Source: Caldalkalibacillus uzonensis
GTDB lineage: Bacteria; Bacillota; Bacilli; Caldalkalibacillales; Caldalkalibacillaceae
Length of the DNA: 64,000 bases
Assembly (NCBI RefSeq): GCF_030814135.1
Contig: NZ_JAUSUQ010000014.1
Location: 29,780 to 93,779 of the forward strand
Direction: 5' to 3'
The translations under genes and the position numbers were made by a program. The notes beneath the pieces are model-generated. The model had not been told where the DNA came from and searched no databases. It saw only the letters and a program-made list of their open reading frames with translations. Positions 37,038 to 45,362 of the stretch are shown here, one piece after another; positions within the stretch are counted from its first letter, which is position 1, and the number at the start of each line of letters is the position of its first letter.

Positions 37038-37709
37038 ATGAAAACTCTTAATTCCTACGTTGGAAAAATTGTAGATTTAGAAGTTTCCGGAAAGTTATTT
37101 TACACCGGTTTTCTTGTTGATGTTGGAGATGATATTATCGTCCTTAACACTGGAGAAAAATTTCTGTATTTACCATTCATCCACATACACAATATTAAAC
37201 TGAGTAAAACCGAAGAAAGCGAGATAGAGGACTCAACCGCTTCATCTGCACACATTGATACTGAGGCAGATGAAGTCACTTACCGGAAATTATTAGAAAA
37301 TGCCAGGGAGTTATTTTTAGAAATATATATAACAGAAAACCATACAATACATGGTTATCTTATAAATATTATGGATGATTATTTTGTATTTTATTCACCG
37401 GTCTATCATACCATGTTTATATCCCTTGATCATCTTAAATATTTTACGCCGTACAATCCAGGTTTAACTCCTTACTCTGTAGGCATCGAGCACTTTCCCG
37501 TTAAACCATTCAATGGCAGTCTTGCTCATAATTTTGAACAACAATTAAAGCTATTGGAGGGGAAATTTATTCTACTTGATTTAGGTCAAAATCCAAATAA
37601 AATAGGATTCTTTAAAAAATTGGAATGTAATACCATACAACTTACGACAGCTAACAGAGAAACGTTTCATTGGAATATCCGCCATATAAAAACAGTGCAT
37701 TTACCTTAA
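37038..37709 (+). CDS. YwrJ-like coat-associated protein
   Basis: A 223-residue soluble protein of beta-rich repeats like those in CotB. The N-terminal repeat is VGKIVDLEVSGKLFYTGFLV, IIVLNTGEKFLYLPFIHIHN; the middle repeat is IYITENHTIHGYLINIMDDY; the last has IRHIKTVHLP. Length and position after a YwrK-like permease match B. subtilis YwrJ. The function is unknown; a coat or coat-assembly role is inferred from context. The ATG follows TGAGGTGAAAACGAT, 12 bases after the permease stop. Confidence 0.7.
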   Translation: MKTLNSYVGKIVDLEVSGKLFYTGFLVDVGDDIIVLNTGEKFLYLPFIHIHNIKLSKTEESEIEDSTASSAHIDTEADEVTYRKLLENARELFLEIYITENHTIHGYLINIMDDYFVFYSPVYHTMFISLDHLKYFTPYNPGLTPYSVGIEHFPVKPFNGSLAHNFEQQLKLLEGKFILLDLGQNPNKIGFFKKLECNTIQLTTANRETFHWNIRHIKTVHLP

Positions 37710-37835
37710 AAGAGCCTTTTCAGAAATCCAAGTCTGTGTAGGGATATGCCCCAGAGATGTGGAGTCCTCCTTGTGGTATAGATTAAGGGGCAGTAGCTGC
37801 TGATACCTCGTATCATACCAGGAGGGCTTTTTTCT
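37710..37835 (+). promoter_or_regulatory. Structured leader with terminator before the FetAB-like genes
   Basis: Between ywrJ and the ABC gene lies GTAGGGATATGCCCCAGAG, then a large hairpin: CCTCC..TGGTAT (37766-37779) pairs with ATACCA..GGAGG (37815-37825), ending in GGCTTTTTT. Its loop holds AAGGGGCAGTAGCTGC. The terminator 55 bases before the gene could be a simple terminator of the coat operon or an attenuator. AAGGGGcAGTAGC recalls the AGGGGAGTAGC of yybP-ykoY (Mn) riboswitches, but the full fold was not established. Confidence 0.5.
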
Positions 37836-37891
37836 GGTGCAAACCTCGTGCATAATAATGGTAAAAATATTATATCGTACGGAGGACATAT

Positions 37892-38527
37892 ATGTTTATC
37901 CTAAAAAATATTCGTTATAAAGACATTCTTCATATCAAGTCCTTACATATTCCTCCCCGGCGCATCACCTGTATTATCGGCGAGAGTGGGAGCGGAAAAA
38001 CAACCTTGTTCAAACTGCTCAACCACATGATCAGCCCAGACGAGGGGGAGATTGAATATAAAGGTCAGTCCGTCGAGGATATGGATCCTATACAGCTACG
38101 GCGGCAAGTCATTATGGTACCGCAGGAGCCCGTTGTCTTTGGTGAGACAGTCAAGGACGATTTACTGGCAGGCTTGCGTTTTGCAGAGCAACCTGAGGTG
38201 GATGACAAACAGCTCAAAGCAATATTGGCTGTGGTCAATCTGCACAAGGATTTAGCTGACAGTGTTCAGTATTTGTCAGGGGGAGAAAAGCAGCGGCTTG
38301 CTTTGGCCCGTGCCTTATTAATCAATCCCGATGTTTATTTGTTGGATGAACCCACATCTGCGCTCGATGAACAAACGGAGGAGACGGTGATGGAACGGAT
38401 CATCGGCCATATCAAAAAACAGGACAAAACATTGGTCATCATTACCCATTCCTCATTTGTTGCCAATCAGTACGGAGAATATGTATTGAAACTAAAAGAC
38501 GGAGATTTAAGCGTCATAAAGGGGTGA
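37892..38527 (+). CDS. ABC transporter ATPase (FetA/YjkB-like)
   Basis: A 211-residue ATPase. Walker A GESGSGKTTLFKLL, Q-loop VPQEP, signature YLSGGEKQRLALARALL, Walker B VYLLDEPTSALDE and H-loop VIITHSS are all intact. It is paired with a UPF0014 permease, as in E. coli FetA-FetB (iron export/oxidative stress) and B. subtilis YjkB-YjkA. The ATG follows ACGGAGGACATAT. Its stop is six bases before the permease start. Confidence 0.9.
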   Translation: MFILKNIRYKDILHIKSLHIPPRRITCIIGESGSGKTTLFKLLNHMISPDEGEIEYKGQSVEDMDPIQLRRQVIMVPQEPVVFGETVKDDLLAGLRFAEQPEVDDKQLKAILAVVNLHKDLADSVQYLSGGEKQRLALARALLINPDVYLLDEPTSALDEQTEETVMERIIGHIKKQDKTLVIITHSSFVANQYGEYVLKLKDGDLSVIKG

Positions 38528-38532
38528 GACGT

Positions 38533-39324
38533 GTGGATGCTTTAACATTGGGTTTTTGGCAAGTGGCAGCGGCTTATATTTTTGTTTTAATCGTGGTCCT
38601 GATTTTCAAATTTAAAAACATTAATAAAGAAAAAGAGCTGCTCATCTCGGTCATCCGCATGACCCTGCAGCTGATTTTGGTGGGGTATATTCTTACCTTT
38701 ATCTTTGAAGAACAGAACATGATCTATACGATTTTGTCTTTGGCGGTGATGCAGACTTTCGCCATTCATAATATTTTTCAGCGTGTTCAGTGCCCTTTAA
38801 CCCCCAAGATGAAAGGGTTGATTGCCCTCTCCATGACCACCGGCACCTTGGTCAGTCTGTTTTACTTTATTCTCGTGGTCGTTAAGGTGTCCCCCTGGTA
38901 TGAACCCCGTTACTTCATTCCGCTGGCGGGAATGATGATCGGCAACGCCATGACCGGCATTACACTAGGGGTAGACCGGCTAGTAGAAGGGATGAAATCT
39001 GAACAGCAACGGATAGAAGCAGCCCTTATGCTAGGAGCAACTCCTCAACTGGCCACCGATCCCATTGTTAAACATGCGTTTCATTCGGCCATTCTGCCCA
39101 CCATTAATTCAATGGTAGGCATGGGCATCGTCTTTTTGCCCGGGATGATGACGGGGCAAATTCTAGCCGGTGCTTCCCCGCTCACAGCTGTACAATATCA
39201 AATTGCCATCATGCTGGGGGTGACCGGCAGCGTGGCGTTAACTGTGATCCTATTTGTTCAAATGGGATATAAAACGTTTTTTAATGCGCGTGTCCAACTG
39301 CTCCGTCAGGACAGCGAAAGTTGA
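38533..39324 (+). CDS. UPF0014 family permease (FetB/YjkA-like)
   Basis: A 263-residue permease with seven helices. It shows the family hallmarks RMTLQLILVGYIL, EPRYFIPLAGMMIGNAMTGI, EAALMLGATPQLA and TINSMVGMGIVFLPGMMTGQILAG. With the preceding ATPase it probably forms a metal (iron) exporter. A GTG at 38533 is chosen since AAAGGGG is eight bases away; GTG 38524 is possible. Confidence 0.9.
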   Translation: MDALTLGFWQVAAAYIFVLIVVLIFKFKNINKEKELLISVIRMTLQLILVGYILTFIFEEQNMIYTILSLAVMQTFAIHNIFQRVQCPLTPKMKGLIALSMTTGTLVSLFYFILVVVKVSPWYEPRYFIPLAGMMIGNAMTGITLGVDRLVEGMKSEQQRIEAALMLGATPQLATDPIVKHAFHSAILPTINSMVGMGIVFLPGMMTGQILAGASPLTAVQYQIAIMLGVTGSVALTVILFVQMGYKTFFNARVQLLRQDSES

Positions 39325-39337
39325 CGGATCGTAAAGC

Positions 39338-40279
39338 TCAATCCCCCCTTGTCTTCCTCTTCCGGTAGAGCCGGGTGGTGAGCATATAACCTGGAAGTCC
39401 CAGCACTGCGACAATGATCAGATAAGGGATGAGCGTAACCAGTAATACAAATCCCCGCTGAGCCAGCCTCCCAATGTTATGCACCGATTGCTTTAATCCT
39501 GCCCAGGCTTCGTGCCAAACGGATTTGTTATCTTGTGCGCCCAGGTATTCCTTTTCCTCTACTTGCCTTATATCCAGTGTGACCCGTACAGTGGATGTAA
39601 CACGGTCTAGGTACTGTTGCCGGCCCTGGATGGTTTCAATTTGTTCCCTGATCCGTGACAACTCCTTCTCCAGTTTTAACATATCCTCGATTGTTTCAGC
39701 CTGATCATATAAGCTTAACAAACGTTCTTCATGCTTGGTCAGGTTGCGCAAGCGGGATTCATTATCCACATATTCCACGGTCACATCCTGCCCATGAACC
39801 GAACGGCGAAGCACATTGCCGTAGGTTTCTATCTCTTGCAATAAAGAAACCGCTTGCCCCACCGGCAACCGCAAAATCACATGAGCATGATATTCTGCCT
39901 GGCGATGAGGCGTCTCCACCTCCCATTGTTCGACACTTTCAATATATGCCCCGGATATCCTGTTGACAAGTTTTTCGACTCGCTCCAGTGTCTGGTCCAA
40001 ATCTTGCACATCCAGATGGAGATACTGCTCACGGATAATTTTACGCTCTGGGTCTCCATCCATACTTCCCGCCTCTGCTTCTGCCGCCTCTTCTTCCCTG
40101 ATGGCTGATGAGCGCTCAATGGCCGTATCGGCGCTCTCTGCTTGGCCCTCATGGGTGATCCATTTTGCATCGCCGGCCTCACCCGCCATATCCCCGGATG
40201 AAGCAGAACAACCGCTGATCATGACCAGTAAAGCCATCACCAATGAACAATACCAGGTATGCATTCTTTTTTTAACCAA
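39338..40279 (-). CDS. DUF4349 lipoprotein
   Basis: A 313-residue exported lipoprotein. The lipobox is VMISGC (Cys near residue 23), then a low-complexity acidic linker, the DUF4349 body (EQYLHLDVQDLDQTLERVEK, YVDNESRLRNLTKHEERLLSLY) with a coiled coil (MLKLEKELSRIREQIETIQG), and a C-terminal membrane helix (LVTLIPYLIIVAVLGLPGYM) with basic end. Role unknown. The TTG at 40279 follows AAGGGGG by eight bases. Convergent with the FetB-like gene. Confidence 0.85.
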   Translation of the reverse strand: MVKKRMHTWYCSLVMALLVMISGCSASSGDMAGEAGDAKWITHEGQAESADTAIERSSAIREEEAAEAEAGSMDGDPERKIIREQYLHLDVQDLDQTLERVEKLVNRISGAYIESVEQWEVETPHRQAEYHAHVILRLPVGQAVSLLQEIETYGNVLRRSVHGQDVTVEYVDNESRLRNLTKHEERLLSLYDQAETIEDMLKLEKELSRIREQIETIQGRQQYLDRVTSTVRVTLDIRQVEEKEYLGAQDNKSVWHEAWAGLKQSVHNIGRLAQRGFVLLVTLIPYLIIVAVLGLPGYMLTTRLYRKRKTRGD

Positions 40280-40413
40280 AATAGTTTCCCCCTTATTGAT
40301 CACATGCCATTTATCTGCATAGACGGGTAAAGGACATCAAATGTTGCACAGAATGGAAAGAAAGAGTTCCAGCTCTATCACTTCCCACCGTTTAAAAAAG
40401 AAACGGCCCTCTC

Positions 40414-41220
40414 TTAAAGCTTGAGGCCGTCAGACTTCTTTTTGAGCAACGGATAATAGCCTGCTTTATCCAATTCTTCCGCAATCACTTCATATCCCTT
40501 GGCGTTGGGGTGCAGGCGGTCAATCCACAACACTTGGCCTTCCCTACCTTTAAAGGCCTTATAGACTGGGATCACCTTGACAGTCGGCTGCTCTTCAAAC
40601 CGTTTTAACTCCTGATTAAATTTTTTTATCCATTTTTCTGCCACTTTCAAGTGCGGGTACGGATTGTAGATCTCAAGTAACCGGATGATATAACCCTGTT
40701 TCTGATCTTTTTTCAAGGTACTGATCATGGTCATAATATGGGACATGTTTCTTCTAAATTCTTTGAGAGCTTGCTGCAAGACTGTTTCATGACAGGTTTT
40801 TAAAAAAGGCTTTGAGGCCTTGCGCAAGTCATTGCCACCGACACTGAGAGTGATAAGATGCGCGCGTTGAAGGTCGTGTTGTAGTTGGGCATTTGACATG
40901 ATGTGCCGAATATCCGTTGATGTCGCCCCGTTTTTGGCATAACTTTTGAGCTGAATATTCCGTTTCAAAGCATGTTCAGCCTTTTTCTTATACTGCTGAA
41001 CAAAACCGGGCTTAAAGAGCGTGCCGATGCCCACTGTTAATGAGTCCCCCAAGGCCACATACAAGAGAGGGTGACGCTGGTCTTCTCTCACTTGAGATGC
41101 CCCTGTCTCCTTTCTGCTTTTTTCGGGTGGACTATGATTGTTATATTCAACAAACTGACAGATTGACTCATAAAATGGTGAAGATGGGAGCAGGGACATC
41201 TCTGCAGCAAAACAACGCAC
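40414..41220 (-). CDS. SGNH/GDSL hydrolase
   Basis: An esterase/lipase-type hydrolase. Block I is YVALGDSLTVGIG (nucleophile Ser), block III LSVGGNDLRK, block V WIDRLHPNAKGYEVIAE (Asp-His). The catalytic core starts near residue 52. The N terminus is odd: no signal peptide or lipobox, unlike B. subtilis YpmR, and no good ribosome site before GTG 41220 or ATG 41199. The 5' end may be altered or the start misplaced. Confidence 0.82.
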   Translation of the reverse strand: MRCFAAEMSLLPSSPFYESICQFVEYNNHSPPEKSRKETGASQVREDQRHPLLYVALGDSLTVGIGTLFKPGFVQQYKKKAEHALKRNIQLKSYAKNGATSTDIRHIMSNAQLQHDLQRAHLITLSVGGNDLRKASKPFLKTCHETVLQQALKEFRRNMSHIMTMISTLKKDQKQGYIIRLLEIYNPYPHLKVAEKWIKKFNQELKRFEEQPTVKVIPVYKAFKGREGQVLWIDRLHPNAKGYEVIAEELDKAGYYPLLKKKSDGLKL

Positions 41221-41258
41221 CCTTAGGCCGGCCGATACTTATCAGCTGCACACGTTCG

Positions 41259-41894
41259 CTATGACCTTCGCTCTTCCTCTGAAGTCTGAATCGCCCTTGC
41301 TTTTGGCAGCCGCCACTTATAAAAAACTGAAACCATACGCAAGACCACAACGATCACAAATAAAAAATAGGTAGTCCAAGGCGGAATAACCCACCCCATC
41401 CCAACAATAAAGCCGGCCAGGGCCGCCCACAGGGCATAAATTTCGTCTCTGAACACCAGCGGCTTCCGCCCAACCAAGACATCACGGATAATGCCTCCCC
41501 CTGTTCCGGTTAACGTGGCGGCCACAATGACAGCGGCCAAGGAATGCCCGGCCTGGCTGGCCAGCATAGCCCCCTGGATGGCAAAGGCAGACAGACCAAT
41601 TGCATCAAAAAAGTGGCCCCAGCGGTTCCAAGGTTTGATAATCAACTGGGGGAGCACCATCAACAAACTGACCACGACAAAAACAATAATAAACAACATT
41701 TGCTGTTCCCACAACAATGAAACGGGAAGACCAAGCAACACATTGCGTACCGCTCCCCCGCCGAACGCCGTGACAAAGCTGAGCACATACACACCCAAAA
41801 GATCATACTCTTCACGCATGGCCACAATCGCTCCACTGATCGCAAAAGCCATGGTTCCGATCACGTTAAGCACTTCCCAAGTCAAGTTGACCAC
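41259..41894 (-). CDS. TRIC-type cation channel family protein (YvgT-like)
   Basis: A 211-residue membrane protein of two repeats of three helices plus one. Each repeat holds the signature GGGxxRD/N: FGGGAVRNVLLG and GTGGGIIRDVLVGRKPLVFR. This is the UPF0126/TRIC family; bacterial members form K+-permeable trimers. Regulation unknown. It starts 27 bases after the PAS kinase stop and may be co-transcribed with it. Confidence 0.9.
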   Translation of the reverse strand: MVNLTWEVLNVIGTMAFAISGAIVAMREEYDLLGVYVLSFVTAFGGGAVRNVLLGLPVSLLWEQQMLFIIVFVVVSLLMVLPQLIIKPWNRWGHFFDAIGLSAFAIQGAMLASQAGHSLAAVIVAATLTGTGGGIIRDVLVGRKPLVFRDEIYALWAALAGFIVGMGWVIPPWTTYFLFVIVVVLRMVSVFYKWRLPKARAIQTSEEERRS

Positions 41895-41921
41895 TCTCTT
41901 TCTAGCCGCTCCTTCATCATT

Positions 41922-43709
41922 TTAATTTGTGGCCAAGGGTAAATACACCGAAAAAGTTGTCCCCTCATTTATTGTGCTGGACACATTGACCGTCCCTTTA
42001 TGATTCTCAATGATACTATAACTCACCGCAAGTCCCAAACCTGTTCCCTTTTCTTTCGTTGTGAAAAAGGGCTGCCCCAGTTTATTCAATATCTCATTTG
42101 GAATACCGCATCCATGGTCAGTAAAACGAATGGCCACCTTATCCTCTTCTTGCTCAATCTTAATCAAAAGCTTACCGCCTTGGGGCATGGCATCGATGCC
42201 GTTTTTGATTAAATTAATAAATACTTGTTTAATCTGATTATGGTCACAATAAATATGTAAATTGGTCTCAGTAAACTGAGTCATGATTTGCACATTTTTC
42301 ATGATGGCCTCAGTTTCAAGCAGCGTTACCACCTGTTTTATCAGCCCCTGGACCTCATGGAGCTCAAATTTAAAGTGATGAGGCTTGGCCAGTAATAACA
42401 GTTCTTGTACAATTGTTTCTATTCTACTCAACTCATCATGCATTACATCTATATATTCTTGTTTAAATTGATGCCCAGCTTGCATCAACTTCAAAAATCC
42501 TTTTATGCACGTTAAGGGATTGCGTATTTCATGGGCGATACCTGCCGCCAGCTGGCCTGCCAGCGAAAGTTTTTCGGACTTGCGCATCAGCTCCTCTGCC
42601 TTAACCCGCTCGGTAAGATCCTGACTAGTTCCGATCATGCGCACCGGTTCTCCCTGCTCATCAAAATAAACTTCTCCGATAGCGTGTATAAATATCTCCT
42701 GTTTGTCAGGATGCTGAATTCTAAAAACGGCATTATAGGGCTTTCGATGTAATAATGATTCGTTAACCAATTGCTGTACAAGGGCACGATCTTCAGGATG
42801 AACGAAGCGAATAAATTTTTCATAGGTATCTATATCCCCTGGATTTACGCCCATCATTTTACATAATTCATTTGAACAGAACAAGAAGTTTTCCTTAATA
42901 TTCCACTCCCAACTTCCCAAACGGGCTATTATTTGAGCCAGAGCCAGCCTTGTCTCACTTTTGCGCAATTTTTCTTCTGACAGTTTCCGTTCCGTTATAT
43001 CTTTGGCAATCCCATACACGCCGATGATCTCATTGTTAACAAATATTGGGAGATTTGTCACATTGACGATGATGCGTTTACCGTCCTTACTGATCGCAGT
43101 GACATCGTAATTTTGGGGGTTCCCTTGAACTGCCAGTTGGAAATGACGTTTAGTGCGCGCCAAGTCTTCAGGGTCAAATAATGGTTCAAAATTCATTTGC
43201 AATGCTTCCGATACAAAATAGCCAAACAGCTTGACAAAACTTTGATTAACCGACATGAAATTGCCTTGAAGATCAACGGAATAAACAGCATCCGGATGAT
43301 ATTCGAACAGGGACTTATAGTGTTCCTTGCTTTCGTCTAACTCTCTTTTATTAATGGTAATATCTCGGAAATGAACGGAAAGTCCGCAATTTGAGGGATA
43401 AGCACGTACATCAAACCACCGATCCAGTGGAGGGTAGTATTCTTGAAACTTGACGGTCATTTTTTCAGTCATGGCTCTATGGTATTGCTCATGAAACGAC
43501 AAACCAACGGCGGGGAATTCATCCCAAACGCATTTACCAATTAGATCCTCCCTCTTTTTTAATAAAATCCTTGCCGCTTCTCTATTCACGTAGGTAAAAC
43601 GCCAGTTATGATCCAAGGAAAAAAAAGCATCCGGGAGATGATCGAGCAGCCCAGTAACCTCTTCGATACCTTTGGCCCCAGTTGGATTGTCCCATTTTTC
43701 CTTGTTCAT
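41922..43709 (-). CDS. PAS-domain sensor histidine kinase
   Basis: A 595-residue soluble kinase. Three PAS domains (about 15-125, 135-250, 260-385) have the marks HPDAVYSVDLQGNFMSVNQS and GVYGIAKDITERK. A HisKA domain follows with GIAHEIRNPLTCIKGFLKLM (phospho-His), then HATPase (NLIKNGIDAMPQGG, FTDHGCGIPNEIL, TGLGLAVSYSI). Architecture resembles the sporulation kinases KinA/KinE, so phosphorelay input is plausible. No response regulator is adjacent. Confidence 0.9.
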   Translation of the reverse strand: MNKEKWDNPTGAKGIEEVTGLLDHLPDAFFSLDHNWRFTYVNREAARILLKKREDLIGKCVWDEFPAVGLSFHEQYHRAMTEKMTVKFQEYYPPLDRWFDVRAYPSNCGLSVHFRDITINKRELDESKEHYKSLFEYHPDAVYSVDLQGNFMSVNQSFVKLFGYFVSEALQMNFEPLFDPEDLARTKRHFQLAVQGNPQNYDVTAISKDGKRIIVNVTNLPIFVNNEIIGVYGIAKDITERKLSEEKLRKSETRLALAQIIARLGSWEWNIKENFLFCSNELCKMMGVNPGDIDTYEKFIRFVHPEDRALVQQLVNESLLHRKPYNAVFRIQHPDKQEIFIHAIGEVYFDEQGEPVRMIGTSQDLTERVKAEELMRKSEKLSLAGQLAAGIAHEIRNPLTCIKGFLKLMQAGHQFKQEYIDVMHDELSRIETIVQELLLLAKPHHFKFELHEVQGLIKQVVTLLETEAIMKNVQIMTQFTETNLHIYCDHNQIKQVFINLIKNGIDAMPQGGKLLIKIEQEEDKVAIRFTDHGCGIPNEILNKLGQPFFTTKEKGTGLGLAVSYSIIENHKGTVNVSSTINEGTTFSVYLPLATN

Positions 43710-43850
43710 GTTGCGCCCCCTTATTTGGTTGTAATATCTTTTTATAATACCTTAATTTTCAGATTAAAATCACAATGTTTCCTGCTTCACGAACACTCCC
43801 CTTTATATTAAGCTTTATGTACCAGGCCTTTTTACGTGAAACATGTGCTT

Positions 43851-44066
43851 TTATCTAAAAAGGAAAACGGAATCTTCTTCGACAACAACTCCTGTCTTTA
43901 CGACGGATGCATAAACTCCAAACTTGTTTTGTCTTTGTCTTTGACAAACCACCGTTGCCAAGAGAGAGGGGTCCCTGGTTCCATCGTTCAATCAACAAGT
44001 TTGGCCGGAAACGGTGAATATCAACCTTTTGCCCCCATACATCAATCGTTGATAGTCAGTACAACG
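43851..44066 (-). pseudogene. MOSC-domain protein relic
   Basis: Minus-strand reading gives DVWGQKVDIHRFRPNLLIER in one frame and NKFGVYASVVKTGVVVEEDS in another. These are the N-terminal (VDVRRFRPNLV) and C-terminal (FGVYA.V...G.V..GD) landmarks of MOSC proteins (YcbX/YiiM type, molybdenum-cofactor sulfuration or reduction). The cysteine-bearing middle is missing. It is part of the 43710-44332 gap, where no intact gene is seen. Confidence 0.5.
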
Positions 44067-44170
44067 GGTTAAATCTCGTTTGTAACAGGCTCTTAATTTG
44101 TCAGTTAAACGTAAACCGACTGTCAGTCATGTTGTTACCATCATTATACTCTTCACATGGAATACACGAA

Positions 44171-44184
44171 GTGACAAATATCAC
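44171..44184. promoter_or_regulatory. Fnr/Crp-like palindrome
   Basis: GTGACAAATATCAC, flanked to read AGTGA-N6-TCACA, close to the Bacillus Fnr consensus TGTGA-N6-TCACA. It lies between the MOSC relic and the 3' end of the pflA relic, so it no longer has an obvious target. Confidence 0.3.
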
Positions 44185-44332
44185 AGTTCACGAAATTGCC
44201 CTAGTTTCTGACCTCCTCCGCTTCCTCCTTCAACCAGATTTCACTTCAATCCAAGTGATAAGAAGAAAAGATGGCCTCAATGACCATCTGTGCCTGTCAT
44301 GTGATTAGACTGTTGCCCTTTTCCAGTCAGGA

Positions 44333-44641
44333 TCAAATAAGCCCGTTGAACTTTTCCTCATCTGTTGGCTGGGGGACGTGTGCCAAAGGATAATCAAGGC
44401 CCAAAGCTTTCCATTTATAAACGCCCAGCCGATGATAAGGGAGTAGTTCTATTTTTTGTACATTGGGCAATGTCTTGATAAATCGACCCAGGCGGTCCAA
44501 ATCATGCTGATCATCCGTATAACCCGGCACAAGCACATGCCGGATTCAAACCGGTATTTCTTTCTCAGCCAGATAACAGGCAAATTGTAATATGAGGCCA
44601 TTGGACCGTCCGGTGAAACAAAAAGAAGAATGCCGGGCAAC
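44333..44641 (-). pseudogene. pflA: Truncated pyruvate formate-lyase activase
   Basis: The C-terminal third of PflA: FTGRSNGLILQFACYLAEKE, IPV, stop, [53 protein letters not shown]. The in-frame TGA replaces the Trp of the usual IPVWIR. The radical SAM cysteine cluster and the N terminus are gone, cut off at the ArsR gene. No pflB is nearby. Non-functional. Confidence 0.85.
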
Positions 44642-44675
44642 CGCACGACCGACATTCTTTACTTTGGCACGGCTA

Positions 44676-45050
44676 TTATTCCGCTGATTGATGTTTTTTG
44701 CGTATCTGCAACAGGTGATTGACACTGTCTGCTTCCCTGTCTTCCACAACATGTTTAAGGGCAGCCATTTTATTATCCCAAAAACGTTCGTAATAAGACA
44801 GCCAGCGCTTGAGTTCCAACAAAGGGTCAGGCTGAAGTTTGTACCGCGTCTCCCGCCCAACTTTGTGCTTCTGCACAAGTCCCGCTTCCCACAGGATGCG
44901 CAGGTGCTTCGACACTGCAGTCCGGCTTATTGGAAAGTTTCTGCTTATATCGGTAACAGGCAATTCTTTGTCTGCCAGCAGTCTGAGCAGCTTGCGCCGG
45001 GTAGGATCGGCAATGGCCTGAAACACATCATGTTTGGGCCGCGCTCCCAT
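44676..45050 (-). CDS. ArsR-family HTH regulator
   Basis: A 124-residue winged-helix repressor. HDVFQAIADPTRRKLLRLLA, ELPVTDISRNFPISRTAVSK, HLRILWEAGLVQKHKVGRET and RYKLQPDPLLELKRWLSYYE match the ArsR group that partners SRPBCC (AHSA1) proteins; no metal-binding cysteines are seen. It is 4 bases after the SRPBCC remnant. Since its partner is truncated, its target is uncertain. Confidence 0.85.
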   Translation of the reverse strand: MGARPKHDVFQAIADPTRRKLLRLLADKELPVTDISRNFPISRTAVSKHLRILWEAGLVQKHKVGRETRYKLQPDPLLELKRWLSYYERFWDNKMAALKHVVEDREADSVNHLLQIRKKHQSAE

Positions 45051-45054
45051 GTTA

Positions 45055-45362
45055 CTAGTCAACCACCTTGCGCAGTTCTTGTAATACGATGGATTCCCAA
45101 CCATTGTCCATTCTGTCTCGGACCACTGCCTGTTTTTCTCCTGTTCCGGGCATCTCTTCCTCCGGCGCTCCCCACCCGGAATGAATCAGTGTAAACTGGG
45201 TTTTTCCTCCTACATCCTTCAGTTCAAAGCTCACTTGCCACAATTCCCCCCATGAAAAAGAGAGCCGGTGAGGCGGTTCTAGTTCCAACACTTTACACGG
45301 CGTGGGACCGTAAGGGGTTCGCAAAGTGAACTCATATCCGGGCTGGAGGTTTTGATTTATCC
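45055..45362 (-). pseudogene. 5'-truncated SRPBCC/AHSA1-domain protein
   Basis: About 102 codons of an AHSA1-type START-like protein (PGYEFTLRTPYGPTPCKVLE, PPHRLSFSWGELWQVSFELK, GGKTQFTLIHSGWGAP). The usual first 40-50 residues and any start codon are missing; the frame runs straight into the end of the ABC permease gene. The break lies at the permease stop, so a deletion joined the two. Confidence 0.75.
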
